64,000 bases of DNA from Rheinheimera sp. UJ63 (GTDB taxonomy: Bacteria; Pseudomonadota; Gammaproteobacteria; Enterobacterales; Alteromonadaceae). A model generated the notes under the pieces. That model searched no databases, was not told where the DNA came from, and saw nothing but the letters and a program-made list of their open reading frames with translations. Positions within the stretch are counted from its first letter, which is position 1; each line of letters begins with the position of its first letter. Positions 34,498 through 44,053 of this stretch are shown here, piece by piece. The position numbers and the translations under genes are program-made. Location of the stretch: assembly GCF_021568285.1 (NCBI RefSeq), contig NZ_JAKGTQ010000002.1:850470-914469 (forward strand). Reading direction: 5' to 3'.

Positions 34498-35694
34498 TTA
34501 ACAAGAGGCGGTGTTTGCGGACGCCGCCAATAACTGCTCTAAACAATGCTGCTCTACCCCATAAAACTGCTTTAAAGCGGCAATCTTGGCTAACACAGCG
34601 CTATTATCCTCAGGGCTTTGGCGCTTTGTTGCTAAGATCATTTTGTTCTTACTGGTATGTTCCAATGAAATAAATTCAAACACCTTGGTCTGATAGCCGT
34701 GTGCTTCTAATAGCAATGCGCGCAAACTGTCGGTAAGCATTTCTGCTTCCTGCCCCAAATGAATACCATGCTGTAGCATGGGGGCTAGCACGTCGGGTAA
34801 GCGTACTTGAGGGCGAATTTCTTTATGACAACAGGGTGAGCACATGATGATCTCTGCTCCGGTGCGGATCCCCATATGCAATGCGTGATCCGTCGCGGTA
34901 TCACAAGCATGTAATGCCACCATGATATTAATACCCCGAGCTTTAAAGTGCTTTACATCACCTTGTTCAAAATCCAGACCGCTTAACCCCAGCGTTTGCG
35001 CCGTGTTATTACATAAATCCACTAAAGCTTGGCGCAACTCTACGCCGGTAACCTGCACCGTTAAACCTAAGGTATGGGTAAAGAAATCATGCATAGCAAA
35101 GGTTAAATAAGCTTTACCCGAGCCAAAATCGGCTACGCGTAACTGTTGCCGCTGACTCAAACCGGTTTCTTTTACCGCAGCTGCTAAAATTTCGACAAAC
35201 TTATTCAGCTGTTTCCATTTATTGGATAACGCCGGAATAATCTGACCTTGCTGATCAGTGACCCCTAACGCTTTTAAAAACGGCTGGCTTTGCTCGACAT
35301 AGCGCTGCTTTTGCCGATTATGACTGGCCACACTGACCGTTTGCGTGTGTTGGGTTTGGCAGCTTAATAAAAACTTGCCTTTTTTACTTAAACTAAGCTG
35401 ACATTGCTGTGTGCTTGTTTGTAAATTCGCTTGCCGAAAGTCATTCTGTATTAAGCCGGCAATTAGGCTAAGGGCCTGCTCTGGTGATAGGTTTTTTGTG
35501 ATGTGATTCGTTTGATAATGATAAACACACTTTAATTGCCATTGTGCTTTAAGTTGCACGGGCGTCATTTCTAAGCGTTGTAGAGCGGCTTCGGGGCCTT
35601 GGTATTTACTCAACACCATTTTCACCAGTTGCTCAGAGCGCAGGGCGTGCTGTAAAACCTCGATAAACTGTTGATAGTTTGCTTGCTCTTGCAT
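34498..35694 (-). CDS. SAM-dependent methyltransferase (METTL25/Methyltransf_32-like)
   Basis: A 398-residue protein. The C-terminal half is a Rossmann methyltransferase: RVADFGSGKAYLTFAMHDFF is motif I, ELRQALVDLCN the SAM-ribose acidic region, and VALHACDTATDHAL followed by CSPCCHKE is the distinctive block of the Methyltransf_32/Trm13-like group. The N-terminal half is family-specific. The substrate is unknown, possibly RNA. The ATG is preceded by AGGAG; it starts ten bases after the cardiolipin synthase stop. It ends four bases from the esterase's stop on the opposite strand. Confidence 0.85.
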   Translation of the reverse strand: MQEQANYQQFIEVLQHALRSEQLVKMVLSKYQGPEAALQRLEMTPVQLKAQWQLKCVYHYQTNHITKNLSPEQALSLIAGLIQNDFRQANLQTSTQQCQLSLSKKGKFLLSCQTQHTQTVSVASHNRQKQRYVEQSQPFLKALGVTDQQGQIIPALSNKWKQLNKFVEILAAAVKETGLSQRQQLRVADFGSGKAYLTFAMHDFFTHTLGLTVQVTGVELRQALVDLCNNTAQTLGLSGLDFEQGDVKHFKARGINIMVALHACDTATDHALHMGIRTGAEIIMCSPCCHKEIRPQVRLPDVLAPMLQHGIHLGQEAEMLTDSLRALLLEAHGYQTKVFEFISLEHTSKNKMILATKRQSPEDNSAVLAKIAALKQFYGVEQHCLEQLLAASANTASC

Positions 35695-35704
35695 CGCAAT
35701 ACTC

Positions 35705-37213
35705 CTAAAGGATCGGCGCCAGCAGATGAGCCGCACGTGCAAACACACGATGCCACCAAGGCTGAGCCTGTAATTCGGTTAAGTTCATTTGGCGAGACCG
35801 CGCAAAATCATGCTGAAATTGTACCGCCAAATTCTGTACAAAGGCGTCGTCAAGCACCAGTGCCGTAATTTCAAAATTCAGTCGAAACGAGCGATTATCT
35901 AAATTAATGGTGCCCACTGCGGCGAGTTGTTGATCAACAATAAAGCTTTTAGCATGCAAAAAGCCCTGCTGATAACGATAAATGCTCACGCCCGCATCCA
36001 ATAAAGGCCCAATAAAAGCATAGGCCGCATGGGTGACCAACACATTGTCTGTCCGCTCTGGGATCAACACCCGTACATCAACACCGCGAAGCGCCGCCAG
36101 TTTTAACGCCGCTAATGTGCCTTCATCTGGCACAAAGTATGGGCTGGAAATCCAAAACCGTTGTTTGGCACTGTGTATGGCATGCTGGATCAGTAAACTG
36201 GCCGTTTCAAATCGATCTGCAGGGCCTGAGGGTAAGATTAATACCGCAGCATCACCGCTTGCTGCGGCCTGGGCTTGCCATTGTAATGCCGGCAGGCTGT
36301 CGGTACTCCAAAACCAATCTTCCACAAAAGACAGCTGCAAGGCTTGTACTGCCGGGCCCGTTAATTTTAAATGGGTATCTCGCCATGCGCCATAGCGCGG
36401 ATCCTGCCCCAAATATTCATCACCCACATTTAAGCCCCCTAACCAGCCGAATTGACCATCCGCAATCACGATTTTGCGATGATTGCGAAAATTCAGTTGG
36501 AAACGGTTACCCGGGCCTTTAGTGGATTGAAATGGCCGAATATCAACACCGGCCGTTCGTAATGCGCGAATATACTGATGCGGCAAACGATAGCTACCAA
36601 TCTCATCATATAAAAAATACACTTTCACGCCAGCGCGCGCTTTATCGATCAGCAATTGCTGCAGCTGGCGACCTAATTCATCGTCTCTAACAATATAGAA
36701 CTGTACCAGCACATACTCTTCTGCAGCACGGATCCCAGCAAAGATGCTAGCGAAACTCTGCGAACCATCAATTAATAATTCTGGCTGATTACCGGTTAAA
36801 AACGGCATTTTAGCTAGGCGTTCCACCGCATCTAACTGACTTATCGCTAAGGTTTCATCGCGAATAAAGGGATCAACACTGCTGGTTTTTAGCTGATGCT
36901 TGGCTGCTAATTCGTTATCCGTAGACTGTCGGGAAATCACATACCCCTGAAATCGACTGCGGCCAAAAATCCAATAAGCCGGCACGGCAACATAGGGCAT
37001 GGTATTAAGCGACACTAACCAAGCAATACTGCCTTGCGCGGTCCGAGATGACATCAAGGCATCAACCGAAGACAACAAACCAGACAAATGAAATAAGGCA
37101 AGAAAGAGTAATAACAGACGGCGTTTTTTACTTAACCGTGAATGGCTAGGGCTATCGCTATCACTAGTGGTGCGCTGCAGCGCTTGCTGCAGTAATTTTT
37201 TTATGCGAAGCAT
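35705..37213 (-). CDS. cls: Cardiolipin synthase
   Basis: A 502-residue membrane enzyme of the phospholipase D superfamily. Two N-terminal membrane helices (~31-55 and ~62-85) precede two PLD domains with HKD motifs: NHRKIVIADGQFGWLGGLN (H245, K247) and LHAKSFIVDQQLAAVGTINLDNRSF near residue 420. It condenses two phosphatidylglycerols into cardiolipin on the inner membrane. The operon partner is the downstream methyltransferase gene, ten bases away. The general ClsA-like layout is clear; the exact subclass is not. Confidence 0.92.
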   Translation of the reverse strand: MLRIKKLLQQALQRTTSDSDSPSHSRLSKKRRLLLLFLALFHLSGLLSSVDALMSSRTAQGSIAWLVSLNTMPYVAVPAYWIFGRSRFQGYVISRQSTDNELAAKHQLKTSSVDPFIRDETLAISQLDAVERLAKMPFLTGNQPELLIDGSQSFASIFAGIRAAEEYVLVQFYIVRDDELGRQLQQLLIDKARAGVKVYFLYDEIGSYRLPHQYIRALRTAGVDIRPFQSTKGPGNRFQLNFRNHRKIVIADGQFGWLGGLNVGDEYLGQDPRYGAWRDTHLKLTGPAVQALQLSFVEDWFWSTDSLPALQWQAQAAASGDAAVLILPSGPADRFETASLLIQHAIHSAKQRFWISSPYFVPDEGTLAALKLAALRGVDVRVLIPERTDNVLVTHAAYAFIGPLLDAGVSIYRYQQGFLHAKSFIVDQQLAAVGTINLDNRSFRLNFEITALVLDDAFVQNLAVQFQHDFARSRQMNLTELQAQPWWHRVFARAAHLLAPIL

Positions 37214-37279
37214 GACACGTTAACCTACCCTTTAAAGCCACGCTGTAGTTTAACATAGCGCCAAGCAGAAGGGATGCCG

Positions 37280-37795
37280 TTAGGCTGTTTGGGCAAAATC
37301 AACGTTCATTTCAAAGAGTTGTGCACGATTACGCAATACGCGGATCACGGTGCCACGAGTGAGCAACTTACCCGCTAAGGTTTCGCCTTTGGTCAGCAGT
37401 AAACATTCGATACATTCTAAGTCTGAGGCGACCACTAAAGCAGGAATAATATCTTTACCCTGTAACTGCACTAATTGATATAAACCAATGTCTTGTTGGC
37501 GCTGAGTAACAAAATACCAGCTTTTATGCGCAGATAATTGACGATAACGATTAGCTAACGCATGCAAAGCAAACTGCTCGCGTTCTTCATCACTCAAAGG
37601 CAAAGGTAATAATACATCATGAAAACGCCAAAACGCCTCAGCTTCCTCTAACGAAAAAGGCTGTGAGACGATTTTTTGATTAAGCACAGCGCCCGTTAAC
37701 TCGGAAGTGAACGATGACGATGCACTCAAGGTTAACAACAAGCGATCTGCTTCTTGGCAATAATGCCAAACCCAATGTTCTGATGGCGTTAACAT
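37280..37795 (-). CDS. zapC: Cell division protein ZapC
   Basis: A 171-residue cytoplasmic protein similar in length and pattern to enteric ZapC, which bundles FtsZ filaments: a W-x-W-x-Y opening (HWVWHYCQEADRLLLTL), HALANRY followed by KSWYFV, and a C-terminal segment ending MNVDF. Similarity is weak and partly position-based: zapC follows pyrD in Escherichia coli as here (about 100 bp apart). It is transcribed leftward after pyrD. Confidence 0.82.
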   Translation of the reverse strand: MLTPSEHWVWHYCQEADRLLLTLSASSSFTSELTGAVLNQKIVSQPFSLEEAEAFWRFHDVLLPLPLSDEEREQFALHALANRYRQLSAHKSWYFVTQRQQDIGLYQLVQLQGKDIIPALVVASDLECIECLLLTKGETLAGKLLTRGTVIRVLRNRAQLFEMNVDFAQTA

Positions 37796-37893
37796 CTGAT
37801 GTTCTTTACTCCTTGAAACAGAACAGGTAACTACAAAGTACTATAGCACGCAGATCAGATTTGAAAAGCGCAATTCACATTAAAAACGTTTTT

Positions 37894-38904
37894 TTATAGC
37901 GATTCAACGATGTTTTTCACGAGTTTAGGGCCATGATAGATAAAACCGGTGTAAATTTGCAGCAAATCAGCCCCTGCCGAAAGTTTTGCTTGCGCTGAAG
38001 TCGAATTGTTGATACCGCCCACACCAATAATAGGAAAGTCTTTACCTACTTTATGGCGTAATTGAGCGATGACTTCCGTACTTTTTTGTTGTACGGGTAA
38101 ACCGCTCAAGCCACCGGCTTCATTGGCAAAAGGTAAATTCACCACTTGGCTACGATCTAAAGTGGTATTGGTGGCAATAGCACCGTCCATTTTACTGCGC
38201 AGTAAGGTGTCAGCGACTTGTTCCACCGCAATTAAATCCATATCCGGTGCTATCTTAACGAAAACCGGCACATACTTATCATATTGAGCTTGTAAGTCTA
38301 ATTGCTCGTTTTTTACCGCCATTAATAAATCGAGTAAAGCTTCACCAAATTGTAAATCACGTAACCCCGGCGTATTTGGCGAAGAAATATTGACCGTGAT
38401 ATAGCTGGCATGGGCGTAAACCTTGCGCATACAGTGAATGTAGTCGTCTTTACCCTGCTCGTTCGGGGTGTCTTTGTTTTTACCAATATTAATACCCAGC
38501 ACGCCTTTATATTGGCTGTTTTTGACATTGTTAACGAGATAGTCAACGCCTTTATTGTTAAAGCCCATACGATTAATAATGGCTTCGGCTTGCGGTAAAC
38601 GGAACATCCGCGGCTTATCATTGCCCGCTTGTGGCCGTGGCGTTACTGTACCTACCTCAATAAAGCCAAAACCCATTTGGCCAAAAGCATCAATACAATC
38701 CGCATTTTTGTCTAAACCGGCGGCTAAACCAACCGGGTTATCAAAATGGATCCCTGCTATCGTTTTGGGTTTTGCCACTAATTGTTGCCGCCATAAGGCC
38801 GCAACAGGAGAATGCGCTAGCCGTTTTAGGCTGCCTAAAGCAAAGTCATGCGAGCGTTCAGCATCACAGGTAAATAACAGTTTCTTGGTCAATGAATAAA
38901 ACAT
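37894..38904 (-). CDS. pyrD: Dihydroorotate dehydrogenase (quinone)
   Basis: A 336-residue class 2 enzyme oxidising dihydroorotate to orotate with transfer of electrons to ubiquinone, the fourth step of pyrimidine synthesis, on the inner face of the cytoplasmic membrane. The N-terminal helical extension ([23 protein letters not shown]) contacts the membrane; [28 protein letters not shown] (with the catalytic serine), KIAPD and GVGGI form the FMN-binding barrel. Length matches the family. Confidence 0.97.
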   Translation of the reverse strand: MFYSLTKKLLFTCDAERSHDFALGSLKRLAHSPVAALWRQQLVAKPKTIAGIHFDNPVGLAAGLDKNADCIDAFGQMGFGFIEVGTVTPRPQAGNDKPRMFRLPQAEAIINRMGFNNKGVDYLVNNVKNSQYKGVLGINIGKNKDTPNEQGKDDYIHCMRKVYAHASYITVNISSPNTPGLRDLQFGEALLDLLMAVKNEQLDLQAQYDKYVPVFVKIAPDMDLIAVEQVADTLLRSKMDGAIATNTTLDRSQVVNLPFANEAGGLSGLPVQQKSTEVIAQLRHKVGKDFPIIGVGGINNSTSAQAKLSAGADLLQIYTGFIYHGPKLVKNIVESL

Positions 38905-38919
38905 AGTTGGTCCTGCAAT

Positions 38920-38943
38920 AAAAAACCCCGGAAAAACCGGGGT
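38920..38943 (-). terminator. Rho-independent terminator of the glutamate dehydrogenase gene
   Basis: Read leftward: CCCCGG, TTTTT loop, CCGGGG, then six T residues, between the glutamate dehydrogenase stop and the pyrD start. Confidence 0.9.
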
Positions 38944-38975
38944 ATTGTAATGACTTTACGACTAAAACAACAGCA

Positions 38976-41900
38976 TCAAACTGACTGACTTAACAACATC
39001 AGTTCGCGCATCGCCACGGAGAATTTAGCAAATTCATGACTTTGCGTTGTTTTAAACTCGGCTAACATGGAGCGCCAGCGCTCAACTAAGCTATGGTGTT
39101 GAGCTAACCAATGGTCAATAATCTCATTGGTATCACAGGCATTACCGCAGTTTTTCACCACTACCGCAGTTAAACCCCGTTGTTGCCAATCTAATTCTTC
39201 ACGATAAGAGGCACGTGCCAGCGCTTGCCAGTGGTTGGCAACCGGTTGACGCGTGATCTGCTCGAGGAACCAATGTAACTCTAGCTTGTCGCCCAGTTTG
39301 AAGTAAATTTCTGACACCATCGCTAATGGCAGTTGTTGATTATCCGCCACTTGGGCAATATCCATTACCGAGAATACCGTGCTTAACTGCGTTAGGTAAC
39401 GGGCAATCTCAGCCGGAATACCCTGTTCAGTTAACACCTTGCTCTTCTCCGATAATTCCTGCATTTCACGCTCGGCCACGTATTTTGACAAATCGCGAAC
39501 CAGATCATTATAAGCAGGCTGGAAGAAAGCAATCGTTTGTTTGATATCCAACGACTTGTCACGATGACGCACAAACCAACGCGTGGCACGGCGAATAGTA
39601 CGACGTAACTGGAACAACACACGGCTTTGTAAATCTGCGGCAATTTTATTGTCGAGTAATTCTAATTGTTTCCAATGGCTTCCCACGTCAAACAACTCAC
39701 GGACGATAGCATAACAAATGGCCACTTCCGATACTGAGGCGCCCGTTTCTTCGAACATACGTTGCACAAAGTTAGGCCCCATTTCATTAACCAGCATATT
39801 CGCCAGTTTAGTGGCAATAATTTCGGCTTTTAACGGGTGTTGGCTGATTTGCTCAGCAAACTTTGTTTGCAGTACTTTTGGGAAAGCGCCACTGAGTAAC
39901 TGTTGGAAATAGGCATTATCCGAGATATCTGGCGTGACTAAACGCTCTTTTAATACCATCTTGCCATAGGCCGTTAGGATAGCCAGTTCTGGGCGCGTTA
40001 AGCCCATGCCTTTAGCCATACGATCGGCAAGATCATCATCAGAAGGTAAGAATTCTAATTCACGATTTAGCTTACCGTCTTTTTCTAAAGCATGGATAAA
40101 GCGCGTGTACTCTTTAATTTGCTCAGAGCCAAGTAATGAAGACAAGCTAATGCTTTGCGTTTGACGGTAACAATCTTTAATCACGATTGCCGCCACATCA
40201 TCCGTCATTTCGTTTAACAACTTATTACGTTGTTTGATGGTTAAATCGCCACCCGTGACAAGCGCATTCAAGAGGATCTTGATATTCACTTCGTTATCAG
40301 AGCAGGTTACACCACCGACGTTATCAACGAAGTCGGTGTTGATACGACCACCGTTGTTAGCAAACTCGATACGACCACGCTGCGTCGCACCTAAGTTACC
40401 CCCTTCACCGAAGATCTTCGCTTTTAAATCACGACCATTCACCCGCAGGGCTTCTGAGCCACGATCGCCCACTTCAGCATGGCTTTCATTCGTCGCTTTC
40501 AGATAAGTACCGATACCACCGTTCCAAATTAAATCAACCGGCATGGTTAAGCATTCACGGATTAATTCATTCGGTGTCATGGTCGCTTTGCTCGTGCCTA
40601 ACATCTCTTTCATTTGTGGTGAAAGTTTGATGGATTTCGCACTGCGACTGAAAATAGCACCACCTTCTGAAATCAATGACTTGTCATAGTCATCCCAGGT
40701 TGATGTCGGCAGATTAAATAAACGCTCACGCTCTTTAAACGAGCTTGCCGCATCAGGATTCGGGTCAACGAAGATATGCATGTGGTTAAATGCCACTTGC
40801 AAGCGGATATGTTTTGACAACAACATACCATTACCAAATACGTCACCGGCCATATCACCGATACCGACACAGGTAAAATCGGTCGTTTGACAATTGATGC
40901 CAATTTCACGGAAGTGGCGTTTAACCGCTTCCCAACCGCCGCGAGCAGTAATACCCATCTTCTTGTGATCGTAGCCATTAGAGCCACCTGAGGCGAAGGC
41001 ATCACCTAACCAGAAGGAATACTCTTCCGAAATACCGTTTGATATATCTGAGAAGGTCGCCGTGCCTTTATCTGCTGCGACGACGAGATACGGATCATCT
41101 TCATCTAAACGCACAACATCAGTAGGGGGTACGATACTGCCTTGCACGATGTTGTCGGTAATATCTAACAAACCACGAATAAAGGTGCGGTAGCAATCTT
41201 TACCTTCATTGATAAAGGCTTCACGCCCGCCGGTTTCCGGTAGTTTTTTACATACAAAACCGCCTTTTGCACCTGACGGCACAATAACGGTGTTTTTAAC
41301 TTGCTGAGCTTTAACCAAGCCAAGCACTTCGGTACGGAAATCTTCGCGTCGATCTGACCAGCGCAGACCACCACGCGCCACCTTACCAAAGCGTAAATGC
41401 ACGCCTTCAACCCGAGGTGAATAAACGAAAATTTCAAACATCGGTAACGGCAATGGCACTTCAGGGATCAGATCCGGTTTTATCTTAAACGAGATGTAAG
41501 GCTTGTCGCTGTTATCAGCGGCTTTTTGATAATAGTTGGTACGCAAGGTCGCGTTAATCATATCAACGAAACGGCGGATAATCCGATCATCATCCAAGTT
41601 AGCGACATTTTCTAACTGCGCAGCAATTTGCTCTTCCAGCTTTTCAATCGACTTAGCGGTAGCTTTCGATTTTGGATCGAACTTCATGCTGAACAACTGC
41701 ACCAATAAACCGGCTAAACCCGCATAGCGCGAGAACGTATTTTCAACGTAAGCTTGCGAGAAGGTGCTACCAATTTGCCGTTTATATTTAGCGTACGCGC
41801 GAATAATTGACGCTTCACGGCCAGTAATGCTTGCACCTAAAATTAAGCGGTTGAAACCATCGTCTTCTAACTGCCCTAACCAAACTTTGGTTAAAGAATC

Positions 41901-43802
41901 TTGAAAGCTTTGTTGTGCTGCAGCAAAGTCGGCCGGTAACTCCCCTGTTAACTCCATAGCGAAGTTTAAGATCCAACTTACAGAACCATCCGGACACTTC
42001 ACCGCATAAGGCGTTTCACCAATAACCCGTAAACCGAAGTTCTCTAACATCGGTAACACGTCAGATAAGTGGATAGGATGATCTTTATGGAATAAGTTTA
42101 AACGTACTGCTTTGCTGTCTTTGCTCTCTTCTTGTGGCCGGTAGAACAACATTTCCAGCTTATGTTCAGCATTTAAGCCTTCTAACTTACCGATATCAAC
42201 CAGGGCATCATTCGGTAACATGTCTTCTTTATAGGCACGTGGAAAGGCATGTAAATACTTACGACTAAGGTCACGTCCTTTGGCTTCGCCATAAACACCA
42301 ATTAAGGCTGTTTCGAGTTTATCTTCCCAAGTACGCGCGGCTTCAACCAGGTTACGTTCAATTTCTTTCACTTTATACTCAACTTGGCGGTCATTGATCC
42401 GCACCAAATAATGGGTGCGGGCCAACACAGATTCAGAGAAATACGTAGTAAACTCAACCGGCTCAGTCGATCCTAAAGCTTGTGCCAGTAAGGCTTGCGT
42501 ATCTTTACGTAATTGCGTGTTATAGCGCTCTCGCGGCACATAAACCATCGCCGTAACAAAGCGGCCAAAGGTATCTGCACGCAAAAACAAACGCGTCATG
42601 TCACGTTCCTGCATTTGCAGTACGCCCATGCTTACATCTAATAATTCATCAACGTTCGCTTGTAATAATTCATCACGCGGATACGTTTCTAAAATATTCA
42701 ATAACGCTTTGTAGGCATGTGTGCCCACCGCGAATTCTGAACGGGTCATCACTTGTTGCAATTTACTTTGCAGTAATGGAATATCCGCTGCACTGTTGTT
42801 GTACAAACTGGATGAATAAAGACCGATAAAGCGATCTTCACCCACCACATTACCATTCTTATCAAAGCGCTTGATACCGATATAATCGATATAGGCTGGG
42901 CGATGTACTCGAGATTTATTGTTGGTTTTGGTTAGTACCAGCAACGAGCTATTTAACGCTTGCACACGGCCACGCTCGGGTAATTCGGATAACATCAAAT
43001 CACGTGGTTCAGAGCGACGCATTAAGCCGAGCGCACTGTCTTTATGGGCAACAATTTGGTAATCGCCCTTTACCGGATTAATGTCATAAGCGCGATAACC
43101 CAATAAAGTGAAGTTATCTTTCACTAACCAATTTAAAAACGCCGTAGTTTCAGCAATATCTTCTTTGCTGGCTTTACCCGCATGCTTAGGTAATGCCGCA
43201 ATCACCGCTTCTAATTTTTGCTTAGCCGGTTGCCAATCTTGTACCGCTAAAGACACATCTTCCATCACAGACAACAACTCGGCTTTTAACGCGTCGATAG
43301 CGCTAGCATCCGTCATCCGGTCAATTTCAATATGAAACACGGTTTGCTGTGTGGTGGGATCGGTTAAACGACCTAATTTTGAAAAATCGGTTATGGTGCC
43401 GTCTTTCTCACGCTTAGTTTGCAGCGGGTTGTGCAATAACAAGTGCGCGGTAATCCCATGACGGGTTAACGCCATTCGCACCGAATCAACTAAAAATGGC
43501 ATATCTTGCACAACTAACTCAACAATAGTGTGCTTAGATTCCCAACCATGGCGAGCCAGTTCAGGGTTAAACACCCGGATCCGCGCGGCAGCATCGGCAT
43601 GCTGATTTAATGTTTGCCATAAACTGAGGGCAGCACCATAGAGATCACTGTCATTACGACCGACTAAATCTTCATTTGACATATTTCCGTAGAGGGTTAA
43701 AGCGAACTTTTCGACTAACGTTACTTGCTCTTTTACTTTTTGTTTGATGAGCTTGCTGACGTTTTGTAGTAACACTGAGGGTAGACTGTCTAACTTGGTC
43801 AT
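38976..43802 (-). CDS. gdhB: NAD-specific glutamate dehydrogenase, 180-kDa class
   Basis: A 1,608-residue enzyme of the large GDH family that deaminates glutamate to 2-oxoglutarate with NAD. A long regulatory N-terminal region with ACT-like segments occupies about the first 700 residues; the catalytic core contains HLRFGKVARGGLRWSDRR, VPSGAKGGFV (with the catalytic lysine region), GVGDMAGDVFGNGMLLS for NAD binding and FGEGGNLGATQ. The C-terminal ~350 residues are helical. It is tetra- or hexameric and cytoplasmic. It is a single-gene unit with its own terminator. Confidence 0.97.
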   Translation of the reverse strand: MTKLDSLPSVLLQNVSKLIKQKVKEQVTLVEKFALTLYGNMSNEDLVGRNDSDLYGAALSLWQTLNQHADAAARIRVFNPELARHGWESKHTIVELVVQDMPFLVDSVRMALTRHGITAHLLLHNPLQTKREKDGTITDFSKLGRLTDPTTQQTVFHIEIDRMTDASAIDALKAELLSVMEDVSLAVQDWQPAKQKLEAVIAALPKHAGKASKEDIAETTAFLNWLVKDNFTLLGYRAYDINPVKGDYQIVAHKDSALGLMRRSEPRDLMLSELPERGRVQALNSSLLVLTKTNNKSRVHRPAYIDYIGIKRFDKNGNVVGEDRFIGLYSSSLYNNSAADIPLLQSKLQQVMTRSEFAVGTHAYKALLNILETYPRDELLQANVDELLDVSMGVLQMQERDMTRLFLRADTFGRFVTAMVYVPRERYNTQLRKDTQALLAQALGSTEPVEFTTYFSESVLARTHYLVRINDRQVEYKVKEIERNLVEAARTWEDKLETALIGVYGEAKGRDLSRKYLHAFPRAYKEDMLPNDALVDIGKLEGLNAEHKLEMLFYRPQEESKDSKAVRLNLFHKDHPIHLSDVLPMLENFGLRVIGETPYAVKCPDGSVSWILNFAMELTGELPADFAAAQQSFQDSLTKVWLGQLEDDGFNRLILGASITGREASIIRAYAKYKRQIGSTFSQAYVENTFSRYAGLAGLLVQLFSMKFDPKSKATAKSIEKLEEQIAAQLENVANLDDDRIIRRFVDMINATLRTNYYQKAADNSDKPYISFKIKPDLIPEVPLPLPMFEIFVYSPRVEGVHLRFGKVARGGLRWSDRREDFRTEVLGLVKAQQVKNTVIVPSGAKGGFVCKKLPETGGREAFINEGKDCYRTFIRGLLDITDNIVQGSIVPPTDVVRLDEDDPYLVVAADKGTATFSDISNGISEEYSFWLGDAFASGGSNGYDHKKMGITARGGWEAVKRHFREIGINCQTTDFTCVGIGDMAGDVFGNGMLLSKHIRLQVAFNHMHIFVDPNPDAASSFKERERLFNLPTSTWDDYDKSLISEGGAIFSRSAKSIKLSPQMKEMLGTSKATMTPNELIRECLTMPVDLIWNGGIGTYLKATNESHAEVGDRGSEALRVNGRDLKAKIFGEGGNLGATQRGRIEFANNGGRINTDFVDNVGGVTCSDNEVNIKILLNALVTGGDLTIKQRNKLLNEMTDDVAAIVIKDCYRQTQSISLSSLLGSEQIKEYTRFIHALEKDGKLNRELEFLPSDDDLADRMAKGMGLTRPELAILTAYGKMVLKERLVTPDISDNAYFQQLLSGAFPKVLQTKFAEQISQHPLKAEIIATKLANMLVNEMGPNFVQRMFEETGASVSEVAICYAIVRELFDVGSHWKQLELLDNKIAADLQSRVLFQLRRTIRRATRWFVRHRDKSLDIKQTIAFFQPAYNDLVRDLSKYVAEREMQELSEKSKVLTEQGIPAEIARYLTQLSTVFSVMDIAQVADNQQLPLAMVSEIYFKLGDKLELHWFLEQITRQPVANHWQALARASYREELDWQQRGLTAVVVKNCGNACDTNEIIDHWLAQHHSLVERWRSMLAEFKTTQSHEFAKFSVAMRELMLLSQSV

Positions 43803-43981
43803 TATTATTACATCCTTTTATCAATCACTGCGAGGTCGCATGATCCACAAAATTATAAGGGATGGTGCAGGTGCAGTGTAGTAATTATTGTAGCGCTTTT
43901 GAAGCGATATTTCTGGCTTTTATGCTGGTTAAACCAGTGTTTAGCCTGAAGATTTGGCTGATTATTCAAGCACCCTAAATA

Positions 43982-44005
43982 GAAAATGGCCTTACGGCCA
44001 TTTTC
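43982..44005 (-). terminator. Hairpin after the RND transporter gene
   Basis: A perfect 10-bp stem GAAAATGGCC / GGCCATTTTC with a 4-nt loop lies 49 bp downstream of the transporter stop and is followed leftward by TATTT. It is probably the terminator of the transporter operon. Confidence 0.6.
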
Positions 44006-44053
44006 TCGTTGCATCACTGCATAAATATGTCAAAACGCGTTAAGCGCAATCGC